From an uncultured Lachnospiraceae bacterium (GTDB lineage: Bacteria; Bacillota; Clostridia; Lachnospirales; Lachnospiraceae), in NCBI GenBank assembly GCA_947086895.1, contig CAMUAR010000033.1, forward strand, positions 1 to 39,510: 39,510 bases of DNA. The letters are read 5' to 3'. The notes below the pieces were generated by a model that saw only the letters and a list, made by a program, of their open reading frames with translations, had not been told where the DNA came from and did no database searches. A program made the translations under genes and the position numbers. This document shows, piece by piece, positions 33,030-39,510 of this stretch (position 1 is the first letter of the stretch; each line of letters opens with the position of its first letter).

Positions 33030-33794
33030 ATGATATATCAAGTAGAACCATCAAAAGAAATTGCAGCATTTTTTGACGGGTGGGAAGAAACCATGATCTA
33101 TTCCTGTCTGCAAGGCATTATGGGCAGTTTGATTGCAGATAACCCAGACAAGCCGACGGCGGCGATGGCTTGTCTGGCAGATTTTTGTTTTTTGGCAGGA
33201 AAACCAAACGAGGAACTTATTTTATCAATATTAGAGATATGTGATAGAAATTATCTTTATATTGTTCCACAAAATAATGAGTGGGGCAGAATGATAGAGC
33301 AATGTTATGGCATAAATGCAAAAAAACAGATTCGATATGCATTTAAGAAAGAACCTGATGTTTTTGATCCTGCTTATTTAAAACGTTTGGCAGATTCTCT
33401 GCCGGACGGATATACGATGCGTTTCATGGATGAAGAGTGGTTTTGTAAGTGCCAGCAATATGAATGGAGCAGAGATTTTGTCTTCCAGTACGAGAATTAT
33501 GCACTCTATCAAAAATATGGATTAGGTGTTATTGCGCTTTTTGGGGAAGAGCTGACAGCAGGAGCATCTTCGTATACAAGTTACCAAAACGGGATTGAAA
33601 TTGAAATTGCTACACAAAAAACACATCGAAGAAAGGGGCTTGCGACTGCTTGCGGAGCAAAGCTAATTTTGGAATGTCAAAAGCGCGGCTGGTATCCAAG
33701 CTGGGATGCGTGTAATTTATGGTCAGCGGCATTGGCAAAAAAGTTGGGATACCATTTTGACTATGAATATATTGTTTACGAAATTACAAAATAG
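33030..33794 (+). CDS. GNAT-family acetyltransferase (PF12746-like)
   Basis: 254 residues from ATG 33030, chosen for the GAGGAAAGGA ribosome site. The N-terminal half carries ACLADFCFLAGKPNEELI and VPQNNEWGRMIE; the C-terminal GNAT half carries ALFGEELTAGASSYTSYQNG, the acetyl-CoA segment TQKTHRRKGLATACGAKLIL and WDACNLWSAALAKKLGY. This order matches the GNAT_acetyltran group of Firmicutes whose substrates are mostly unknown. No operon partner; the MITE-like element lies upstream and a tRNA gene follows on the same strand. Confidence 0.8.
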   Translation: MIYQVEPSKEIAAFFDGWEETMIYSCLQGIMGSLIADNPDKPTAAMACLADFCFLAGKPNEELILSILEICDRNYLYIVPQNNEWGRMIEQCYGINAKKQIRYAFKKEPDVFDPAYLKRLADSLPDGYTMRFMDEEWFCKCQQYEWSRDFVFQYENYALYQKYGLGVIALFGEELTAGASSYTSYQNGIEIEIATQKTHRRKGLATACGAKLILECQKRGWYPSWDACNLWSAALAKKLGYHFDYEYIVYEITK

Positions 33795-33862
33795 AATATT
33801 AGATAAAAATATTTGTATTTAATAATGTAACTGGTACGAATACAAAAGGCAGAAATTTTTTC

Positions 33863-33891
33863 TTTACAAAATAAAATATATAGTGTATAAT
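33863..33891 (+). promoter_or_regulatory. promoter of the tRNA-Arg gene
   Basis: TTTACA at 33863-33868, a 17-bp spacer and TATAAT at 33886-33891, ending about 92 bp before the tRNA. Confidence 0.7.
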
Positions 33892-33983
33892 GTATAAGGT
33901 CAAGGGAAAGCATGAAAATTTAGATATGTTTTTGAAATCATTCTGCCTTGTTGTAAAGTTTGTAGATTAAGAGAACAAAGTGT

Positions 33984-34057
33984 GCATCTGTAGCTCAGCT
34001 GGATAGAGCAATGGCTTCCGAAGCCAGAGGTCGTAGGTTCGAATCCTATCAGGTGCA
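33984..34057 (+). tRNA. tRNA-Arg (anticodon CCG)
   Basis: 74 nt with a fully paired 7-bp acceptor stem GCATCTG/CAGGTGC (one T-G wobble) and discriminator A. It has TAGCTCAGCTGGATAGAGCA as the D arm, anticodon loop TTCCGAA giving CCG, and GGTTCGAATCC in the T arm. CCA is not encoded. Reads CGG arginine codons. Confidence 0.95.
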
Positions 34058-34285
34058 TTTTTTGTATCATAAGAATGCATAGTTGATGATACAAAAAAAA
34101 TATAAAAATGCAACTATATTTTTTAAAATAGTTTTTTTGCTGTATAATTTAAATAGATATAAAAAAGAAAGTGCAGGATAGATTTTGCACTGCATAAATT
34201 AAAAAACTTTACGGATAAAGGTATTTTTTCGTTTATTCAAATATCTAAAAAGAACTGCTGTTTTATGGGTGACATTTTTAAAATA

Positions 34286-34303
34286 ATGGGGGTATACCCC
34301 CAT
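34286..34303. promoter_or_regulatory. perfect 18-bp palindrome ATGGGGGTATACCCCCAT
   Basis: A GC-rich perfect palindrome in AT-rich DNA. It could be a protein-binding site (G/C-run palindromes with TA-rich ends resemble metal-sensor CsoR-type operators) or a 7-bp RNA hairpin with a UAUA loop. Confidence 0.5.
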
Positions 34304-34308
34304 GCAGG

Positions 34309-34350
34309 CGAGTAGGGGGAGGAAAGAGATCTCTACTCGATTTTTCTTTT
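34309..34350 (+). terminator. terminator-like hairpin after the GC palindrome
   Basis: CGAGTAG (34309-34315) pairs with CTACTCG (34333-34339), followed by ATTTTTCTTTT. Confidence 0.6.
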
Positions 34351-34499
34351 ATTGAGTATGCATAAATGCTCTATGACAGATAAAATCCAGTTTTCCCAAG
34401 ATAAACGAATTTCCCAGCTTTTGGCACAGCAGAAGAAACATGTATCCAGTTGTGATTAAGTTGCATCTGTCTTGATGGTGCAGGAATGAGAGCTTATCG

Positions 34500-35231
34500 A
34501 TGAGAATAAAACATTTTAAGGTTACAATGTATTCGACTCTTCTTGTGATAGGGATTGGCATGGTGATATATCCAATTGATCTTTCCAAGAAAGAAGAAAC
34601 CCCAGCGAATGCAAAAAATTCAATATCAGAAACGGAAAATTTGGGTTTTTTCTTGCCTGAAGTGCCGCCGATTCCAGCGCCGGCAACCCCGACTCCAACG
34701 CCAATCTTAACACCAACCCCAACCCCGACACTTACTCCAAAAGAAAATACATTGATGGAAAAAGTGCCGTCGGAGATTGAGCAGTTGATCAACGATTATT
34801 TTGCTGCCGTTTTGGAAGATTCTTTTGATAACTATCGCAAGTTAATCTATAATACAGAATATATCAATGAAGAACTGACAAGAAAACGTGTTGAGTATAT
34901 TGTGAATTACCACAATATTCGCTGTTACGCAAAACGCGGAGTTGGGCAGATCGATTATATTGTGTATGTGATGAATGATGTTGAAATTGCGACAATTGAT
35001 ACCTATGCGCCGTCAATGGAACAGTTTTTTATCAAGTACGACAAAAACAAAAATCCAAAAATTTTCTTGGCAGGAGATATGCTTACATCGGACGAGGAGG
35101 CATATTTTAATGAATTGAACAGTCTGCCGGATGTGTCGGAACTGGTTGCCGAAGTGACAGAACAGCTGAATGCGGCGATGGAAGAAGATGCAGAATTAAA
35201 GAACTTTATAAAAAAATTATCAGGCAATTAA
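34500..35231 (+). CDS. membrane-anchored extracytoplasmic protein with Pro/Thr linker
   Basis: 243 residues. A basic head (MRIKHFK) and one hydrophobic segment (residues about 9-26, MYSTLLVIGIGMVIYP) form a signal anchor. A Pro/Thr-rich linker (residues about 58-82, repeated T-P-T-P) leads to a globular domain, EIEQLINDYFAAVLEDSFDN and QIDYIVYVMNDVEIATIDTY, reminiscent of NTF2-like or DUF4878-type lumenal domains. The ribosome site (AGGAATGAG) is weak. Likely faces the outside of the cell; function unknown. Confidence 0.7.
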   Translation: MRIKHFKVTMYSTLLVIGIGMVIYPIDLSKKEETPANAKNSISETENLGFFLPEVPPIPAPATPTPTPILTPTPTPTLTPKENTLMEKVPSEIEQLINDYFAAVLEDSFDNYRKLIYNTEYINEELTRKRVEYIVNYHNIRCYAKRGVGQIDYIVYVMNDVEIATIDTYAPSMEQFFIKYDKNKNPKIFLAGDMLTSDEEAYFNELNSLPDVSELVAEVTEQLNAAMEEDAELKNFIKKLSGN

Positions 35232-35351
35232 AAAATATTTATATTATAACAAGAACAGTTATTTTAAAATTTCTTTATAAAAAACTCTATTATAAAATAT
35301 CTATTGTCAATACGAAAAATGCAGACAGAATATAATAATTATAGTTTTATG

Positions 35352-35394
35352 AAAGCGTGGCTGGAGATAATCTTTATCACAGCCGCGCTTTATT
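35352..35394 (+). terminator. Rho-independent terminator after the anchored protein gene
   Basis: AAAGCGTGGCTG (35352-35363) pairs with CAGCCGCGCTTT (35380-35391) through a 12-bp stem with one G-U pair, followed by ATTTC. Confidence 0.75.
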
Positions 35395-35435
35395 TCTATG
35401 CAAAAGCTCACAAAAAATTCCTTCTGCGCAATACA

Positions 35436-35479
35436 CCTTGTATTTTTCGGCATATTAGTCAATGACATGAAATTTTCAA
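35436..35479. repeat. second copy of the MITE-like core (44 bp)
   Basis: CCTTGTATTTTTCGGCATATT...GACATGAAATTTTCAA matches 32745-32788 at 39 of 44 positions. The outer left end is not recognisable, so this is a decayed or partial copy. Confidence 0.7.
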
Positions 35480-35668
35480 CAAATCTGCACATAAAACGAT
35501 GATGATTTTGTTTTCTGGGTCGTTACTTTTGTTTGCTACAGGTGATTTTATTTTGAATGTTCGCTGTAGTACTAGAACTTCTTTAGAATTCGAAAAAGTT
35601 CTTTTATAAAAGTAAAAAATAATATAAATACAAAGAAATTTATTATAAAACCTTTAAAAAAAATTTAA

Positions 35669-35735
35669 TGAACATGTTCAAATAAGGGTTGACAAAGAAG
35701 TATATTGTGAATATAATATAAATGAACATGTTCAT
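35669..35735 (+). promoter_or_regulatory. consensus promoter flanked by two TGAACATGTTCA operators
   Basis: The palindrome TGAACATGTTCA is present at 35669-35680 and 35723-35734, 54 bp apart. Between them lies TTGACA (35689-35694), a 17-bp spacer and TATAAT (35712-35717). The TetR gene starts at 35758, so autoregulation is very likely. Confidence 0.9.
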
Positions 35736-35757
35736 AAAATAGGAAAGGAGGAATTGG

Positions 35758-36306
35758 ATGAGAAAAAAAGATGAGAATTTACGCAGTACACTGTTGGATT
35801 TATCAAGAGAAATTGCAGATACCGAAGGAATAGGAGCTATCAATATTCGTTCCATTGCTCAAAAAGCTGGCGTAGCAACTGGAACAGTATATAACTACTT
35901 TGCAAATAAAGACGAGATTCTCCTTGCTTTAACAGAAGAATATTGGAAACAAACATTGCATGATATGGAAATGAAAATTACTGCGGATTCTTTTTGTGAA
36001 CAGCTGCAGCAAGTGTTTGATTTTTTAAAAGAACAAATCAAGCAATCCGCAGGGAAACTTATGAACAGTCTTGGAAATATAGAAACTTTAGGGCAGGCGC
36101 GTATGGCGTCGATGCAATCAACCTTAGAAGCATCATTTATTCGGCGTATGGAGAAAGATAACAACATTCGCAGCGATCTTTGGAATGAGACATTTACAAA
36201 AGAACAATTTGTGCGCTTTATTATGATGAATATAATAATGTTGTTAAGAAGGGGAGTACCAGATATTGATTTTTTTATCGTTATTATCAAACGTATAATA
36301 TATTAA
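35758..36306 (+). CDS. TetR-family transcriptional regulator
   Basis: 182 residues. The N-terminal helix-turn-helix reads INIRSIAQKAGVATGTVYNY then FANKDEIL (residues about 29-56). The C-terminal ligand domain is not close to a type I know. GGAAAGGAGG precedes ATG 35758. Two identical palindromes flank its promoter, so it probably represses its own operon, including the two membrane protein genes that follow on the same strand. The ligand is unknown. Confidence 0.9.
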   Translation: MRKKDENLRSTLLDLSREIADTEGIGAINIRSIAQKAGVATGTVYNYFANKDEILLALTEEYWKQTLHDMEMKITADSFCEQLQQVFDFLKEQIKQSAGKLMNSLGNIETLGQARMASMQSTLEASFIRRMEKDNNIRSDLWNETFTKEQFVRFIMMNIIMLLRRGVPDIDFFIVIIKRIIY

Positions 36307-36390
36307 GAAAAATAAACGGATGAAGAAGGAACAAAAAGAAATTTTTTAATATTATTTTTTATTATCGAGTATAAAATAAGGAGAAATTTT

Positions 36391-37116
36391 ATGCCGCAAG
36401 CAATTGGAGAAACTGTTTTTGACGTATTGTACCTTAGTTTTGTGCTGGTCATAGGTCTTACAATATTTATAAAAGGAAAGGATTCGCTGGTAAAAAAAGC
36501 CGGATTGATGGCGGTACTGCTTGGAGCTGGAGATTCTTTTCATCTTGTTCCGCGCTGTTATGCTCTTTGGACTACAGGCCTAAAGGAAAATGCAGCCGCG
36601 CTTGGAATCGGAAAATTTATTACATCAATTACAATGACAATTTTTTATCTGATTTTATATTATATTTGGCGTGACCAGTATCAAATCAAAGACCGAAAAA
36701 ATGTGACAGCAGCAATGTGGACTTTAGCGATATTACGTGTAGGTCTTTGCTTTCTTCCGCAAAATAAGTGGCTTACATACCGGCAGCCGCTTTTGTTTGG
36801 AGTGCTTCGCAATATACCTTTTGCAATTATGGGAGTGATAATGATTGTTATTTTTGCACAGGAAATTAAAAAAGCGAAGGATCCTGTATTTCGATTTATG
36901 CCTTTGGCAGTTACACTTTCCTTTGGGTTTTATCTGCCAGTGGTTCTTTTTTGTGGGATTGCTCCGGCAATTGGAGTACTTATGATTCCAAAAACAATGG
37001 CTTATGTATGGATTGTGTGGATGGGATGGCAGCTTCATAGACAATCGAAAAAAGGTAGAAGAACCTGTGGCGTGTTTGAAAATGAAATTAAAAATGGTAA
37101 TAGATTATTCGAATAG
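36391..37116 (+). CDS. seven-span membrane protein of unknown function
   Basis: 241 residues with about seven hydrophobic segments: VLYLSFVLVIGLTIF, AGLMAVLLGAGDSFHL and MTIFYLILYYI among the first, ending in MAYVWIVWMGWQLHRQ. A conserved-looking GDSFHLVPRC lies at the second span. ATAAGGAG precedes ATG 36391. The order TetR, seven-span protein, DUF2871 protein suggests one operon and perhaps one complex. His residues in both membrane proteins could bind a cofactor such as haem, but that is speculation. Confidence 0.65.
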   Translation: MPQAIGETVFDVLYLSFVLVIGLTIFIKGKDSLVKKAGLMAVLLGAGDSFHLVPRCYALWTTGLKENAAALGIGKFITSITMTIFYLILYYIWRDQYQIKDRKNVTAAMWTLAILRVGLCFLPQNKWLTYRQPLLFGVLRNIPFAIMGVIMIVIFAQEIKKAKDPVFRFMPLAVTLSFGFYLPVVLFCGIAPAIGVLMIPKTMAYVWIVWMGWQLHRQSKKGRRTCGVFENEIKNGNRLFE

Positions 37117-37128
37117 GAGATATGTACA

Positions 37129-37539
37129 ATGGTAAAACGTTATGCAAATTTAGCTTTGATATATGCAGTAATTGCTATGATTTTTGGAGTATTTTACAGG
37201 GAATTTACAAAGTTTAATGACTTTTCTGGTCAGACCAATTTATCCATAATACATACGCACTATTTTTTATTGGGGATGTTCTTTTTTCTTATATTGATGC
37301 TGATAGAAAAAGTATTTTCTTTTTCAGAAAAAGGCATTGGCAAAGTTTTGACTGCTTATCAGCTTGGATTAAATATAACAGGATGCGGCTTTCTTTTTCG
37401 GGGACTGACGCAGGTCTTGGGAACAGAATTAAGCAGAGGGATGGATGCATCAATTTCCGGCATATCTGGAATTGGACATATTTTAATGGGTGTCTGCATT
37501 GTGTTATTGTTATTGAAAATCAAAAAAAGTGTGGTTTAA
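37129..37539 (+). CDS. DUF2871 family membrane protein
   Basis: 136 residues with four membrane spans. NLALIYAVIAMIFGVFYREF at the start, then SIIHTHYFLLGMFFFLILML with the His-Thr-His-Tyr motif, and GISGIGHILMG near the end identify DUF2871. The function of the family is unknown. It starts 12 bp after the seven-span protein with an AGGAGAT ribosome site, so the two are co-translated. Repeated His at membrane edges resembles small haem/quinone membrane proteins, without proof. Confidence 0.75.
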   Translation: MVKRYANLALIYAVIAMIFGVFYREFTKFNDFSGQTNLSIIHTHYFLLGMFFFLILMLIEKVFSFSEKGIGKVLTAYQLGLNITGCGFLFRGLTQVLGTELSRGMDASISGISGIGHILMGVCIVLLLLKIKKSVV

Positions 37540-37894
37540 AAATACAGATAAAAAATAATTAGGTTGTTGTAAAATTAGTATCAATAAATGAAAATTCAGG
37601 AGAAATGATTTTGCTAAGTTTTGGATGGCTGAAAGGAGATTATACTGCTTTCAGCCATTTTCATGTATCATAAATAAAATAATTTGTTTTTATGTATGGC
37701 AATGCGCAGCAAAAACATTTTTCAATAATGGTTGAAATTTATCATGGTTACTAATTGTGATTGTTATAGAAATTCGATGGATTATTGGTGGTTTTATGAT
37801 TAAAAATTTTTGTTTTTTACGCGCGACAGGATGCGGCAAAATATAGTTTTAAAAATTTATTTTATATAGTTTGATTATTTATATAGAAATATAA
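37540..37894. other. 355-bp convergent intergenic stretch
   Basis: Contains the terminator at 37625-37662 for the TetR operon. An AT-rich inverted repeat TTGATTAT...ATAATCAA (37871-37898), overlapping the stop of the minus-strand gene, may end that transcript. Nothing else is recognisable. Confidence 0.6.
37625..37662 (+). terminator. Rho-independent terminator of the TetR operon
   Basis: ATGGCTGAAAG (37625-37635) pairs perfectly with CTTTCAGCCAT (37648-37658), followed by TTTTC. Confidence 0.8.
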
Positions 37895-38854
37895 TCAATC
37901 CTTAGAAAAAAGTTTTTGAATTGTTTCTTGAACATTGCTGGAGAAATAACAACAGTCCGAAAGAATTTCTTCCTCCGGCACCTGAGTGAGATTGATCTCT
38001 CGAATCATATCGTTTAGTTCTTCAGGCTCGACAGAGTCTCTGACCGGAAGCAGCAGAACTTCATGTATACTGGATGGAAGGATATAATATTTTGACTGAA
38101 AATATTCTTCTAACTTTTCAATTAATCCTGGATACATCAAGCAGCCAGCTCCATTGATACCATCTTGATTTGTCAATACATAGAGATTGCCATTTGTATG
38201 AACAGCCTGTTCTAAAGGCAGTTGCTCTGCGGTTTTACTTAAAGAAAAACTTTCCAGTACTTCTTCGATGGAATTAAGTTTTGGCGGAAAAAGACGCATG
38301 GTGTTAGTCAGTGCAAGTTGATAAAGTTTTTCCAAAGACAGATTATCGATAACATCTGCAAGGGTATCATAATGTTTTGATGTAAAATGAATTGTTCCAA
38401 TGCCATCTTCCTTTTGATATACAAGAATTTGAAATGTTACAACAAGATTTAAAAAACGAATATGCGGCATGTCGTCAAGCACTTCTGCATTTTTTGCATA
38501 ATTGACAATACGAAAAATCAGTTTTTCCTGAATTGCTTTTGGGGAAAGCTCAAACTGGTCTAGTTTTGGATCTTCGTTTTCTTTCACCCCTTCTTTGTAG
38601 GTATAAAGGACTTGGCGGATAATATCGCTCAAACACATACCCTCACAGTACTTTTGGTAATAATCCTCAAGATAAATAGCAGGTGCAATTGTTTCTTCCT
38701 GATGCCGGATCAATATTCCTCTTTTTGTAACGCCGTTGTTTCGTGTATTGGCGATTGCCCGTGTTTCATAAGTGCCGCCTAGTTCCTTGATCAGACCATC
38801 CGACAGATCGTTAATAAAGTTTGTGTATAATAGTATTTTTGTAGTTTGTTTCAT
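37895..38854 (-). CDS. DUF5688 family protein
   Basis: 319 residues, cytosolic, no signal peptide. The family features are the C-terminal block YYILPSSIHEVLLLPV, the following LNDMIREINLTQVPEEEILS and CYFSS, plus the N-terminal GILIRHQEETIAPAIYLEDY. DUF5688 is common, often in several copies, in Lachnospiraceae and has no known function. GGAGGAATT precedes the ATG on the minus strand. It converges on the TetR operon and stands alone. Confidence 0.85.
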   Translation of the reverse strand: MKQTTKILLYTNFINDLSDGLIKELGGTYETRAIANTRNNGVTKRGILIRHQEETIAPAIYLEDYYQKYCEGMCLSDIIRQVLYTYKEGVKENEDPKLDQFELSPKAIQEKLIFRIVNYAKNAEVLDDMPHIRFLNLVVTFQILVYQKEDGIGTIHFTSKHYDTLADVIDNLSLEKLYQLALTNTMRLFPPKLNSIEEVLESFSLSKTAEQLPLEQAVHTNGNLYVLTNQDGINGAGCLMYPGLIEKLEEYFQSKYYILPSSIHEVLLLPVRDSVEPEELNDMIREINLTQVPEEEILSDCCYFSSNVQETIQKLFSKD

Positions 38855-39510
38855 AATTCCTCCATTTTAAATTTTATAGTAGAAAATTTTTTATTATTTA
38901 GTTACATCCATCCTATGATTTTTATACATAGAAAGTTAATATAAAATATGATTCTGAATGCTTTGTAAGTTTTTCAAACTTTATGATTTAACAAATGAAT
39001 TCTGGATAAAGATTGCCATTTCTGGAAATAACGCATTAAAAAAATTTATTTGAACTGCTTTTAGAAGATCTCCAAGTAAAGGCAAAACTTGTAAATATAT
39101 ATAGAAATTAAGAGGGTAGAAGAATGTTTTTAGAGCAAAGCTTGAGAAAAAAATGAAATAAAAGAAAAATATAGAGAAAATAGATGGGTAATATTATAGC
39201 AGTTTTTTTTAAATAGGACAAGAAAATATACATTATAGATCTATAAAAAAAACATATCATATTTTGGCAGAGTTGCATAAAAATTAAATTTATTTGAATA
39301 TAGGGTTTATTATAAAAACAATTTATTATATGAAATAAAATTCTGTTATTCCCGATTTGGTTCTTTCTTAAATAGCAATATTTATTATTGAGTATGATTC
39401 TATATTTTTTGGGGTATATAATTTATTTATTATTGTAAATTTTAGAGGATAATTCTTTATCCTGAATTATTCACGGCTGCGCCGTGAAAGTGGCTGAAAG
39501 CCACGTGGTT
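38855..39510. other. 656-bp AT-rich non-coding stretch ending in stacked hairpins
   Basis: No open frame with a ribosome site was found on either strand. Three inverted repeats crowd the right edge: AGGATAA/TTATCCT (39446-39463), TTCACGGC/GCCGTGAA (39470-39488) and GTGGCT/AGCCAC (39490-39504). The part between 38990 and 39440 is plain AT-rich sequence. Confidence 0.5.

Larger units (their letters stand above)
34058..34499. other. 442-bp AT-rich non-coding stretch
   Basis: It holds an inverted repeat just after the tRNA (TGTATCAT...ATGATACA), the 18-bp GC-rich palindrome at 34286-34303 and the terminator-like hairpin at 34309-34350. No convincing gene. Confidence 0.6.

Noticed and set aside
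33984..34057. tRNA-Arg as attachment site of an integrated element
   Set aside because: No integrase gene and no repeated tRNA 3' end were seen within the window.
34058..34102. Intrinsic terminator directly after tRNA-Arg
   Set aside because: The inverted repeat TGTATCAT/ATGATACA has its T run before and its A run after the stem, the reverse of a functional + strand terminator.

Overview
The window looks like chromosomal DNA of a low-GC Firmicute, most likely a gut Clostridium of the Lachnospiraceae type. The grounds are the AT-rich sequence with GGAGG ribosome sites, an NfnAB-type transhydrogenase pair, DUF5688 and DUF2871 proteins, a helicase with helicase-associated (HA) repeats, and small dispersed intergenic elements. 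No phage, IS transposase or CRISPR array was seen.

Layout. (1) 1-2118: 3' part of a helicase with five HA repeats and an internal 48-bp minisatellite. (2) 2253-21784: a surface-polysaccharide (capsule/EPS) locus, all on +. It holds two DegT aminotransferases, a PglC-type initiating phosphoglycosyltransferase, two WecD-like acyltransferases, an SDR, GT-B and GT-A-like glycosyltransferases, a GNAT-FdtA fusion, a CDP-sugar branch (rfbF, rfbG, a reductase and an RmlC-like epimerase), UDP-galactopyranose mutase (glf), a Wzy-like polymerase, a MurJ/Wzx-like flippase, rfbA and wecB. (3) 21982-26923: an unknown gene, then a MarR regulator with a heterodimeric ABC exporter. (4) 27136-29513: nfnA-nfnB. 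(5) 29828-31304: a three-gene AT-rich cassette of GNAT protein, repeat-containing unknown protein and SecB-like chaperone. (6) 31799-35231: a YhhN-like membrane protein, a GNAT protein, tRNA-Arg(CCG) and an anchored Pro/Thr-linker protein. (7) 35758-37539: a TetR regulator with two membrane proteins. (8) 37895-38854 (-): a DUF5688 protein, then about 650 bp of AT-rich non-coding DNA ending in stacked hairpins.

Two things stand out. First, the polysaccharide locus carries poly-G tracts that are striking in such AT-rich DNA: G10 in a WecD-like acyltransferase gene, G10 in glf, G9 in rfbG, and G8 in the ribosome-binding region of the GNAT-FdtA gene. In all three coding tracts G9 is the in-frame length. 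As given, rfbG is ON while glf and the acyltransferase are OFF by a single extra G. This is the expected signature of slipped-strand phase variation acting on several sugar-modifying steps at once (inference). Second, the GNAT / repeat protein / SecB-like cassette has the layout of a toxin-antitoxin-chaperone system, with a GNAT candidate toxin and an unrecognised candidate antitoxin.

Other structure includes a hairpin-plus-Shine-Dalgarno leader repeated in front of three unrelated genes, a MITE-like element with 18-bp terminal inverted repeats, a terminator that overlaps a consensus promoter, and a consensus promoter flanked by two identical 12-bp palindromes ahead of the TetR gene.
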